Assembly (NCBI RefSeq): GCF_000817785.2
Contig: NZ_JTCM02000036.1
Location: 1 to 56,466, forward strand
Source: Hassallia byssoidea VB512170
GTDB taxonomy: Bacteria > Cyanobacteriota > Cyanobacteriia > Cyanobacteriales > Nostocaceae
Direction: 5' to 3'
Length of the DNA: 56,466 bases
In this document: positions 44,020 to 51,318 of the stretch, piece by piece
Position numbering within the stretch: the first letter of the stretch is position 1
Layout: each line of letters opens with the position of its first letter
The notes under the pieces: model-generated
Databases searched by the model: none
Told to the model about the DNA's origin: nothing
The model's input: only the letters and a program-made list of their open reading frames with translations
Made by a program: the position numbers and the translations under genes

Positions 44020-44343
44020 ATGAAAGTAATTTTTTTGCAGATAAATTTACGATTAAATCAGATTTTTAAAGCTATTTTGGTAGTATTTGCAGTCTTGTTT
44101 ATGCAATGTTTTGGTGACATAAATGTATTGCCAGCGCAGGCTGATACCGCGAAAACACCAGAAGCTAAATATTACAACGCACAACCGACTGAGAAAGATA
44201 AACAGTTGGTTGACAATGCCAAAAATAACTTGAAAGACATTGGTGAGAATGTTCGGGAAAAACTTAATCTTGATGAACCTTTACCTGAAAGTACCAAAGA
44301 GTTTTTGGACTCAATTAAAGAAAAAGCTGAACCAATTAAGTAA
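44020..44343 (+). CDS. Small exported protein, relative of the preceding gene
   Basis: A 107-residue protein with a signal peptide (about residues 1-40, hydrophobic from AILVVFAVLFMQCFG and ending PAQA). The mature part starts with a version of the YY motif (TPEAKYYNAQP) and ends with NVREKLNLDEPLPESTKEFL (20 residues), nearly identical to the tail of the larger neighbour at 43296. The two are clearly paralogues, differing in the number of central helical repeats. The gene lies between the two dehydrogenase paralogues. Function unknown. Confidence 0.75.
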   Translation: MKVIFLQINLRLNQIFKAILVVFAVLFMQCFGDINVLPAQADTAKTPEAKYYNAQPTEKDKQLVDNAKNNLKDIGENVREKLNLDEPLPESTKEFLDSIKEKAEPIK

Positions 44344-44470
44344 ATGGATATAGATACAGCAGAATTGAGAAGTCAGAAGTAAAAAAGGTTTTATGTCTAG
44401 CTTTTAGACTTCAGCATTCTACTTCAGTTACTTGCAATGTGCTGTAAACCCGCTTTAATACCGAAGATAT

Positions 44471-44491
44471 GAGCGGTAAACCGCTCACTAC
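44471..44491. repeat. Half-copy of the GTAGT/ACTAC hairpin element
   Basis: GAGCGG-TAAA-CCGCTC followed by ACTAC. CAACTAACAAC-type repeats continue to 44533, directly before the dehydrogenase start. Confidence 0.7.
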
Positions 44492-44535
44492 CTACTAACA
44501 ACGCTCCAACTAACAACCAACAACTAACAACTATT

Positions 44536-45705
44536 ATGAAAGCAGTATGCTGGCACGGCGCCACTGATGTAAGAGTTGATACAGTGCCAGACCCAAAAAT
44601 TCTTAACCCGCGTGATGCGATTGTCAAAATTACATCAACGGCAATTTGCGGTTCTGATTTGCATCTTTTCAATGGCTACATCCCGACGATGGAAAAAGGG
44701 GATATCCTTGGTCATGAATTCATGGGGGAAGTCGTCGAACTTGGTAGCGCAGTTAATAATGTCAAAGTAGGCGATCGCGTCGTTGTTCCCTTTACAATAG
44801 CCTGTGGTAACTGCTATTTCTGCAATACTGATTTATGGTCGCTGTGCGACAACTCCAACCCCAACGGTTGGCTAGCAGAAAAAATCATGGGTCATTCTCC
44901 CTCAGGTCTATTTGGCTACTCTCATATCTTCGGAGGTTACGCAGGCGGTCAGGCAGAATATGCCCGCGTACCATTTGCCGATGTGGGTTTATTCAAAATT
45001 CCCGATGGCTTAACAGATGACCAAGTATTATTTTTAACTGACATCTTTCCCACCGGTTACATGGCAGCGGAGAACTGCCACATTAAACCCGGTGATATCG
45101 TCGCCGTTTGGGGTTGCGGACCAGTTGGACAATTCGCCATCAGAAGCGCTTTTATGTTCGGTGCAGAACGTGTCATTGCCATCGATCGCGTTCCCGAACG
45201 CTTGCAAATGGCGAAAGAATATGGTAGGGCAGAAGTCCTTAACTACGAAGAAGTTGATGTTGGGGAAGTCCTCAAAGAAATGACCGGCGGTCGCGGTCCC
45301 GACGCTGTGATTGATGCAGTCGGACTCGAAGCACACGGCAATGACTTGATGGGCTTATACGACAGAGTAAAACAAGAGTTGCGTCTAGAACCAGACAGAC
45401 CCACCGCATTAAGAAACGCGATCGTTGCTTGTGGCAAAGGTGGTCACGTATCAGTTGCAGGTGCTTACGGTGGCTTCCTCGACAAATTCCCGATGGGTGC
45501 AGCCATGAACAAAGCCTTAACCTTCAAGATGGGACAAACTCACGTCCACAGATACTTGCGTCCTTTACTTGAGCGCATCCAAAACGGCGAAATCGATCCA
45601 TCGTTTATTATCACCCACCGCCTACCGCTAGAACAAGCACCCCACGCCTACGAGATTTTCAAACATAAAAAAGACAATTGCATCAAAGTTGTACTCAAAC
45701 CTTAA
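44536..45705 (+). CDS. Zinc-dependent alcohol dehydrogenase (formaldehyde-dehydrogenase-like), paralogue 2
   Basis: A 389-residue enzyme of the same length and layout as the one at 42062. C38, H60-E61 and the four structural zinc cysteines ([16 protein letters not shown]) are conserved, as are VWGCGPVGQ and [15 protein letters not shown] near the end. Both begin with MKAVCWHGA. Differences cluster around residues 110-135 and 275-300, which would alter the substrate pocket. It was most likely duplicated in place, with the small exported proteins between. The intergenic spacer after it consists of GTTAGGA-type repeats. Confidence 0.9.
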   Translation: MKAVCWHGATDVRVDTVPDPKILNPRDAIVKITSTAICGSDLHLFNGYIPTMEKGDILGHEFMGEVVELGSAVNNVKVGDRVVVPFTIACGNCYFCNTDLWSLCDNSNPNGWLAEKIMGHSPSGLFGYSHIFGGYAGGQAEYARVPFADVGLFKIPDGLTDDQVLFLTDIFPTGYMAAENCHIKPGDIVAVWGCGPVGQFAIRSAFMFGAERVIAIDRVPERLQMAKEYGRAEVLNYEEVDVGEVLKEMTGGRGPDAVIDAVGLEAHGNDLMGLYDRVKQELRLEPDRPTALRNAIVACGKGGHVSVAGAYGGFLDKFPMGAAMNKALTFKMGQTHVHRYLRPLLERIQNGEIDPSFIITHRLPLEQAPHAYEIFKHKKDNCIKVVLKP

Positions 45706-45707
45706 AA

Positions 45708-45796
45708 AGTTAGGAGTTAAAAGTTAAGAGTGAGGAGTTTTGAATTAAAAATCTAAACTCCTAACTTCTAACTCCTAACTCCTAACTCTTACTAAC
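45708..45796. repeat. Facing arrays GTTAGGAG / CTCCTAAC
   Basis: GTTAGGAGTTAAAAGTTAAG faces a run of CTCCTAACTTCTAACTCC-type repeats. The two arms can fold onto each other. They fill the gap before the Gfo/Idh/MocA gene. Confidence 0.75.
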
Positions 45797-45801
45797 CTTT
45801 C

Positions 45802-46965
45802 ATGTTTGACTTACTAAAATCAGAACTTAGCCGTCGTACTCTTTTATATAAAGCTGGTTTTGGGTTAATTACACTTGGTATCGTCCCAGCGATTTTTAAA
45901 CCCAGCCGTAGTTTAGCTCAAGCCGCAAAAGAGCCACCGATGCCGCCAGAAAAAAAGTTAGGATGGGCAGTTGTGGGTTTGGGAAAGTTTGCTACCCAAC
46001 AAATTATTCCTTCGTTTGCTGAGTGTAAGCGTTCAAAGTTGGTAGCATTGGTGAGTGGCGATCGCCCTAAAGCCGAACAGTATGCACGGCAATACGGCGT
46101 TAACCCGAAAAATATTTACAACTACCAAAATTACGACACCATCCGCAATAACCCAGAGGTAGATGTTATTTATATCATCTTACCCAACGCCTTACACGCA
46201 GAATACACCATTCGCGGCGCACAAGCTGCCAAGCACATCATGTGTGAAAAGCCGATGGCAATCACCGTCGCCGAATGTCAAGCGATGATTGATGCTGCGA
46301 AAAAAGCAGGGCGCAAATTGATGATTGCCTACCGCGCTCAATATGAACCATTCAACCTCGCCGCGATTCAATTAGCACAAAGTGGTAAACTTGGCAAGTT
46401 GAAATCCATCGTCTCTGACCACGGACGCAACCTCGACCCCAAAGACCCCGCAGACCGCTGGCGTGCCAATAAAAAACTCGCTGGTGGCGGTTCTCTTTAT
46501 GACATCGGTATTTACAGCTTGCAAGCCACAAGATACATCACGGGTGAGGAACCCACAGAAATCAGCGCCATGATGTACAGCACCCCCAACGACCCCCGCT
46601 TTCGGGAAGTTGAGGAAAATGTCAACTTCACTTTGCGTTTTCCTAGCGGCGTGCTTGCCAATTGTACATCCAGCTACGGCTACTCAGACACCAAACGCAT
46701 CCAAGTTTTTGGAAGTGACGCTACCTTGGAGTTAGACCCAGCTACCGATTACTACAAACACCGCTTGACTGTTAAAAGCAAGAACGGTAACGAGGAACGC
46801 AATATTCAAGAACAGAATCAATTCGCTTTGGAGATGGATCACCTTTCTGAGTCCATCATGAATAACAAACAGCCGAAAACCCCAGGTGAAGAAGGTTTGC
46901 AAGATGTCAAACTGATGCAGCTGATTTATGAAGCCGCTCGCACAGGTAGAACTATTAAGGTTTAA
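45802..46965 (+). CDS. Tat-exported Gfo/Idh/MocA oxidoreductase
   Basis: A 387-residue NAD(P)-dependent sugar oxidoreductase of the Gfo/Idh/MocA family. The N terminus has a twin-arginine signal (SRRTLLYKAG at residues 9-18, hydrophobic core, end SLAQA near 40), as in periplasmic glucose-fructose oxidoreductase. The nucleotide motif VVGLGKFA follows, then EKPMAITVAEC (residue K is the family catalytic lysine) and the GGGSLYDIGIYSLQATRY segment with the D/H-type active site near 230. Folding with cofactor before export fits a Tat substrate. It likely converts a sugar or sugar derivative in the periplasm; the substrate is unknown. Confidence 0.88.
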   Translation: MFDLLKSELSRRTLLYKAGFGLITLGIVPAIFKPSRSLAQAAKEPPMPPEKKLGWAVVGLGKFATQQIIPSFAECKRSKLVALVSGDRPKAEQYARQYGVNPKNIYNYQNYDTIRNNPEVDVIYIILPNALHAEYTIRGAQAAKHIMCEKPMAITVAECQAMIDAAKKAGRKLMIAYRAQYEPFNLAAIQLAQSGKLGKLKSIVSDHGRNLDPKDPADRWRANKKLAGGGSLYDIGIYSLQATRYITGEEPTEISAMMYSTPNDPRFREVEENVNFTLRFPSGVLANCTSSYGYSDTKRIQVFGSDATLELDPATDYYKHRLTVKSKNGNEERNIQEQNQFALEMDHLSESIMNNKQPKTPGEEGLQDVKLMQLIYEAARTGRTIKV

Positions 46966-46974
46966 AAGTGTTTC

Positions 46975-47020
46975 GTAGTAAGCGCTGAAGCGCTTAATTA
47001 AGCGCTTTAGCGCTTACTAC
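46975..47020. repeat. Double-hairpin GTAGT/ACTAC element, copy F
   Basis: GTAGT, hairpin AAGCGC-TGAA-GCGCTT, spacer AATT, hairpin AAGCGC-TTTA-GCGCTT, then ACTAC. It lies between the oxidoreductase and cupin genes. Confidence 0.85.
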
Positions 47021-47041
47021 AGTAAAAAAAGGAAAGAAAAT

Positions 47042-47383
47042 ATGACTGATACTAGCGTTCAAAAAATAGACTCTGCCAATTCTCCCAAAGGTCAACTCGG
47101 TCAGAAATATCTTGCTTCTGGCAAAACTGTTTCTATGCGTCTGTGGGAAAATGAAGAACCAGGTGAACCCAAAGAACCAGCAGCACGAGAATATGAAACT
47201 GTCGGTTATGTAATCAACGGTCGTGCTGAGTTACATCTTGAAGGTCAAGTAGTTGTGCTTGAACCGGGAAACTCTTGGGTAGTGCCAAAAGGCGCATCCC
47301 ACACTTACAAAATCTTGGAATCATTCACCGCAGTTGAAGCAACCAGTCCGCCGGCTCAAGTCCACGGACGCGATGAAGATTAG
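47042..47383 (+). CDS. Cupin-domain protein
   Basis: A 113-residue single cupin. The beta-barrel signature is present: YETVGYVINGRAELHLEGQ (motif 1 region) and EPGNSWVVPKGASHTYKI (motif 2, with a histidine). Only some of the usual motif 1 histidines are seen, so metal binding is uncertain. It is 76 bp after the oxidoreductase gene and ends at a strong terminator-like hairpin. It may modify or bind small molecules; no function can be fixed. Confidence 0.85.
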   Translation: MTDTSVQKIDSANSPKGQLGQKYLASGKTVSMRLWENEEPGEPKEPAAREYETVGYVINGRAELHLEGQVVVLEPGNSWVVPKGASHTYKILESFTAVEATSPPAQVHGRDED

Positions 47384-47429
47384 TTTTTCCTTAATCTTAC
47401 CACCCTGAGAATCCGTAAACCTCTTCATG

Positions 47430-47498
47430 CCTCAACCCCATAACTTTTTTCACAGCAAAAAAGATATGACTCAGGGTTGAGGTTTTATAGTTTTTTTT
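47430..47498 (+). terminator. Terminator-like structure after the cupin gene
   Basis: CCTCAACCC and GGGTTGAGG pair, with an inner CTTTTTT/AAAAAAG stem, followed by TTTTATAG and a run of eight T. This fits a rho-independent terminator and separates the cupin from the catalase gene. Confidence 0.7.
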
Positions 47499-47543
47499 GA
47501 GTCTATTTTCATATAGAGAACTACTCCTCAAGTAACACCCACC

Positions 47544-49712
47544 ATGAGCGAACCCAACATCAACGAGCAAAGCAAAAACGAAAGTTTAGAACAGTTTCGC
47601 GAAGAACCTGGTGAGTACATGACGACGAACCAAGGGATACGTGTAAACAATACCGACAATTCGCTTCATGCTGGGCAGCGCGGACCCACTTTAATGGAGG
47701 ACTTCCACCTGCGTGAAAAGATGACGCACTTCGACCGGGAACGCATTCCGGAGCGAGTCGTTCATGCGCGTGGATCTGGAGCGCACGGGTATTTCCAGGT
47801 TTACGAATCGCTGGCTGAATATACGAAGGCAAAATTCTTACAAGACCCTTCTGTAAAAACGCCAGTATTTGCCCGCTTCTCGACTGTGACGGGGTTTCGT
47901 GGTTCAGCAGATACTGTACGGGATGTACGCGGGTTCTCGGTTAAGTTTTACACCGAAGATGGTAATTATGATTTCGTAGGTAATAATATTCCTGTCTTCT
48001 TTATTCAAGATGGAATTAAGTTCCCGGATCTTGTCCACGCGATCAAGCCGGAACCCGATAACGAAATGCCGCAAGCCGCAGCAGCACACGACAATTTCTG
48101 GGACTTCATCTCGCTGATGCCCGAATCGATGCACATGATTATGTGGGTGCTTTCCGATCGCGCTATCCCCAGAAGCTACCGAATGATGCAGGGCTTTGGT
48201 GTCCACACCTTCCGCTTTGTCAACGAGCAGGGTAAAGCACGTTTTGTCAAGTTCCACTGGAAGCCGTTACTCGGTGTTTACTCTTTGGTGTGGGATGAAG
48301 CACAGAAAATCGCAGGTAAAGACCCTGATTTCCATCGACGCGACATTTGGGAAGCAATTGAGATGGGGGACTTTCCAGAGTACGAGTTGGGTGTACAAAT
48401 TATTGAGGAAGAAGACGAATTTAAGTTTGATTTCGATATTCTCGACTCCACAAAGATTATCCCAGAAGAACTTGTTCCCGTGCGACCGATTGGAAAAATG
48501 GTCTTGAACCGCAACCCAGACAACTTCTTTGCGGAAACCGAGCAAGTTGCTTTCCAACCATCACACGTTGTTTCTGGTATTGACTACAGTAACGATCCAC
48601 TGCTGCAAGCGCGGTTGCTTTCATATCACGATACACAGATTCATCGACTCGGTAGCGCCAACTTCGAGTCACTGCCAATCAATCGTGCGGTATGCCCGGT
48701 GCATAATAACGATCGCGATGGTATTATGCAAATGAAAATCAACAAGGGTAAAACTAACTACTTCCCCAATTCCCTTGGTGGTGGCTGTCCGATGATGTCT
48801 CCAGAGTCGATGGGTGGATATGCCCACTACATGGAAAAAGTTGAAGGGCATAAAATCCGCGAACGTAGCGATAGCTTCAGCGACCACTTCAGCCAAGCGA
48901 CTCTGTTCTGGAATAGTCTATCTAAGCCTGAGAAGGAACACTTAGTTAAAGCTGCTCACTTCGAGTTAGGTAAGGTGGAAACTAAAGAAGTTCGGCAACG
49001 CATGGTTGAACTTTTCAACCAAGTTGATAACGAACTAGCAAAGCTTGTGGCAATGGGCATCGGTGTTGCGGCTCCAAAGGCAGTTACGCAAAACCACGGA
49101 CGCACCTCCCCAGCTTTGAGTATGGAAAATAACCCTAATCAGCCGGAAAAGACAATCAAGGGGCGGCGCATCGCTATCTTAGCGGCTGATGGGTTCGACG
49201 GTTCCCAATTGATGGAAATCAAGCAAGCGTTGAAGAGTGGTGGAGCGCAAGCTGAGGTTGTATCAAAGTTTAAGGGGATGATTAAGAGTGCTGATGGTAA
49301 AGAAGTTGAGGTAAATAAGACTTTCCTCACTGCTGCATCGGTGATGTATGATGCTGTTTACATTCCTGGTGGCAAAGAAAGCATCGAAACGCTGAAGAAA
49401 GAAGGAGATGTGGTTGAGTTTATCAATGACACTCTCAAGCATTATAAGGCGATCGCTGCAACCGGTGAGGCAGTCGATCTACTAATGATGGCACCTGAAA
49501 GCAAAGCGATGGCGTTGGAGAAATCACAGTCAAATGGACATGTAACATCTGATAACGGTGTTATCGCTAGCCGTAATGCTGACAACATCAAAAACGTTGC
49601 TCAAGAATTCGTCAAGGCGATCGCTCAACATCGTCATTGGACTAGAACAATCAACGAAATCAAACCACCAGTACAAGAACCGATTGGCGATCGCCTAACT
49701 ATGGCTAACTAA
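47544..49712 (+). CDS. katE: Large-subunit haem catalase with C-terminal DJ-1/PfpI-like domain
   Basis: A 722-residue HPII-type catalase that splits hydrogen peroxide into water and oxygen. Seen: the active-site histidine in VVHARGSGAHGYF (about residues 71-83), the asparagine in FVGNNIPVFFIQDG (about 138-151), and the haem-ligand tyrosine in RLLSYHDTQIHRLG (about 350-363). Residues about 535-690 form the flavodoxin/DJ-1-like C-terminal domain (GRRIAILAADGFDGSQLMEI) typical of the large-subunit clade. Length matches that clade. It is a single-gene unit by position, between a terminator-like hairpin and a GTAG palindrome. Confidence 0.95.
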   Translation: MSEPNINEQSKNESLEQFREEPGEYMTTNQGIRVNNTDNSLHAGQRGPTLMEDFHLREKMTHFDRERIPERVVHARGSGAHGYFQVYESLAEYTKAKFLQDPSVKTPVFARFSTVTGFRGSADTVRDVRGFSVKFYTEDGNYDFVGNNIPVFFIQDGIKFPDLVHAIKPEPDNEMPQAAAAHDNFWDFISLMPESMHMIMWVLSDRAIPRSYRMMQGFGVHTFRFVNEQGKARFVKFHWKPLLGVYSLVWDEAQKIAGKDPDFHRRDIWEAIEMGDFPEYELGVQIIEEEDEFKFDFDILDSTKIIPEELVPVRPIGKMVLNRNPDNFFAETEQVAFQPSHVVSGIDYSNDPLLQARLLSYHDTQIHRLGSANFESLPINRAVCPVHNNDRDGIMQMKINKGKTNYFPNSLGGGCPMMSPESMGGYAHYMEKVEGHKIRERSDSFSDHFSQATLFWNSLSKPEKEHLVKAAHFELGKVETKEVRQRMVELFNQVDNELAKLVAMGIGVAAPKAVTQNHGRTSPALSMENNPNQPEKTIKGRRIAILAADGFDGSQLMEIKQALKSGGAQAEVVSKFKGMIKSADGKEVEVNKTFLTAASVMYDAVYIPGGKESIETLKKEGDVVEFINDTLKHYKAIAATGEAVDLLMMAPESKAMALEKSQSNGHVTSDNGVIASRNADNIKNVAQEFVKAIAQHRHWTRTINEIKPPVQEPIGDRLTMAN

Positions 49713-49772
49713 ATTTATACAGGCTAAAGACGGCATGATAACTAATATCATGTCGCCAAATCCACAATTATT

Positions 49773-49801
49773 GTAGAGACGTTCCGCCGGAACGTCTCTA
49801 C
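49773..49801. repeat. 29-bp GTAG...CTAC palindrome
   Basis: GTAGAGACGTTCCG, one C, then CGGAACGTCTCTAC, a perfect 14-1-14 palindrome. It lies 60 bp after the haem catalase and may double as its transcription end. Confidence 0.85.
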
Positions 49802-49955
49802 GATTTTTGTACCCTTGATTCTGATTATCAGAATGCACTAACAATCTCAGTCGGAAGAATTAAACAACCACAGTCAATATACTTATTTTTTAAGTATTTT
49901 TTATGTGACCTGAGAATGATGTACACAACAGATTAAATAGGTTTCCTAGAAGTAT

Positions 49956-50034
49956 AGGCGACGAGCAGCCACCGGGTACCAGCCGAAGCGGCTGCACGCT
50001 CCAAATCTCAGAAAAATTTGAATTTGTATCGCCT
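49956..50034 (+). promoter_or_regulatory. Possible structured 5' leader of the manganese catalase mRNA
   Basis: AGGCGA (49956-49961) can pair with TCGCCT (50029-50034), enclosing a CAGCCG-AAG-CGGCTG hairpin (49980-49994) 70 bp before the catalase start. It resembles a structured leader but matches no riboswitch family that I know. Confidence is low. Confidence 0.3.
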
Positions 50035-50063
50035 GCTCCACATGCAATAAATGAGGAACACTT

Positions 50064-50978
50064 ATGTTTTACCATAAAAAACAACTACAGTACTTCAAAC
50101 CGCCAGAAAAACCCGATGCAGTGTACGCGAAGAAAATTCAAGAACTCATCGGTGGCACCTTTGGGGAAATGACTGTGATGATGCAGTACCTGTTCCAGGG
50201 CTGGAATTGTCGCGGACCTGCGAAATACCGCGATATGTTGCTAGATATCGGTACTGAAGAAATCGGTCATATCGAGATGTTGGCAACGATGATTGCCCAT
50301 CTGCTGGATAAAGCACCGGTGAAAATGCAAGAAGAAGGTGCTTTAGACCAAGTAGTGGGTGCGGTGATGGGTGGTAGTAACCCACGAGATGTAATTATGG
50401 CGGCAGCGATGAACCCCCAACACGCCATTGTCTCAGGTTTGGGTGCCATGCCAGCCGACAGCGTAGGCTTTCCCTGGAACGGTCGCTTCATCGTTGCCAG
50501 CGGTAACTTAATGGCAGATTTCCGTTCAAATCTCCACGCTGAATCTCAAGGACGCTTGCAAGCAGTACGGATGTACGAGATGTCTGACGATCCTGGCGTG
50601 AAAGATACTCTTTCGTTTATGATCGCTCGTGATACGATGCACCAAAATCAGTGGGAAGCAGCGATTGAAGAATTAAAAGCAGATGGACTGGAAAGTACTC
50701 CTGTTCCTAGTTCCTTCCCGCTGGATTTGGAGAAGCGCGAGTATGCGTATCAGTTCTGGAATCACTCTGAAGGCACCGATAGCGCTGAAGGACGCTGGGC
50801 AAAAGGTCCTTCAATGGACGGCAAAGGCGAATTCGAGTATGTGGCAAATCCCCAGCCGCTAGGACCCGAACCCACACCACCACAACCCGATCCCCGACTG
50901 CACGGTACACCGAAAACCCAACAGATGCAAGGTACGGGTAATGGTAGTGTAATTGAGCGCAGAGAAATTGGCGGCTAA
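50064..50978 (+). CDS. Manganese catalase
   Basis: A 304-residue di-manganese catalase, a four-helix bundle that splits hydrogen peroxide without haem. All five metal ligands are seen: E35 (GGTFGEMTV), E66 and H69 (TEEIGHIEM), E160 (NLHAESQGR) and H193 (ARDTMHQNQWE), with the same spacing as in the Lactobacillus plantarum enzyme. The C-terminal tail is proline-rich (PTPPQPDPRLHGTPKTQQM). The start follows AATGAGGAACACTT. It lies next to a haem catalase, so the locus encodes two chemically different peroxide-removing enzymes. A strong terminator follows. Confidence 0.95.
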   Translation: MFYHKKQLQYFKPPEKPDAVYAKKIQELIGGTFGEMTVMMQYLFQGWNCRGPAKYRDMLLDIGTEEIGHIEMLATMIAHLLDKAPVKMQEEGALDQVVGAVMGGSNPRDVIMAAAMNPQHAIVSGLGAMPADSVGFPWNGRFIVASGNLMADFRSNLHAESQGRLQAVRMYEMSDDPGVKDTLSFMIARDTMHQNQWEAAIEELKADGLESTPVPSSFPLDLEKREYAYQFWNHSEGTDSAEGRWAKGPSMDGKGEFEYVANPQPLGPEPTPPQPDPRLHGTPKTQQMQGTGNGSVIERREIGG

Positions 50979-51021
50979 TATCAATACCCCTAATCCCCAA
51001 CAGCAAATGACAGCTAATTAG

Positions 51022-51055
51022 CTGGCAGGTACTGATAGTACCTGCCAGTTTTCTT
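51022..51055 (+). terminator. Rho-independent terminator of the manganese catalase
   Basis: CTGGCAGGTACT and AGTACCTGCCAG form a perfect 12-bp stem around GAT, followed by TTTTCTT. It lies 44 bp past the stop codon and just before the end of the convergent gene. Confidence 0.88.
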
Positions 51056-51057
51056 AT

Positions 51058-51312
51058 CTACGGCATTGGGGGAAGAGAATCTAAAAATGTCCAAAGCAAT
51101 TTTTTCCCCTTAACCGCCATGAAACCACAACCAACTGTAAATAATAGAATCCAAGCAATGCTGAATTCTGTTGCTGTTTTTGTCCATCCAAGAGTAAAGC
51201 TGGTAATGTATAACCAATAAACGAGTGCGATCGCTCCTCCGATGATTGCACCAACAACAAAGCGAGTCAGCAATTCTCTCTTACCTGATTTTTTAATTGA
51301 TTGTTCGTTCAT
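51058..51312 (-). CDS. Small two-helix membrane protein
   Basis: An 84-residue protein with a basic N terminus and two hydrophobic helices (about residues 15-36 and 45-67; FVVGAIIGGAIALVYWLYI and FSIAWILLFTVGCGFMAV). It lies 6 bp upstream in sequence of the serine hydrolase stop, on the same strand, so is likely co-transcribed after it. No family is recognised. Confidence 0.7.
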   Translation of the reverse strand: MNEQSIKKSGKRELLTRFVVGAIIGGAIALVYWLYITSFTLGWTKTATEFSIAWILLFTVGCGFMAVKGKKLLWTFLDSLPPMP

Positions 51313-51318
51313 AACTTC

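Larger units (their letters stand above)
49713..50063. other. Intergenic region before the manganese catalase
   Basis: It contains the palindrome at 49773-49801 and a possible structured leader at 49956-50034. The sequence between is AT-rich and may hold the promoter. No small gene with a ribosome-binding site was found. Confidence 0.5.
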
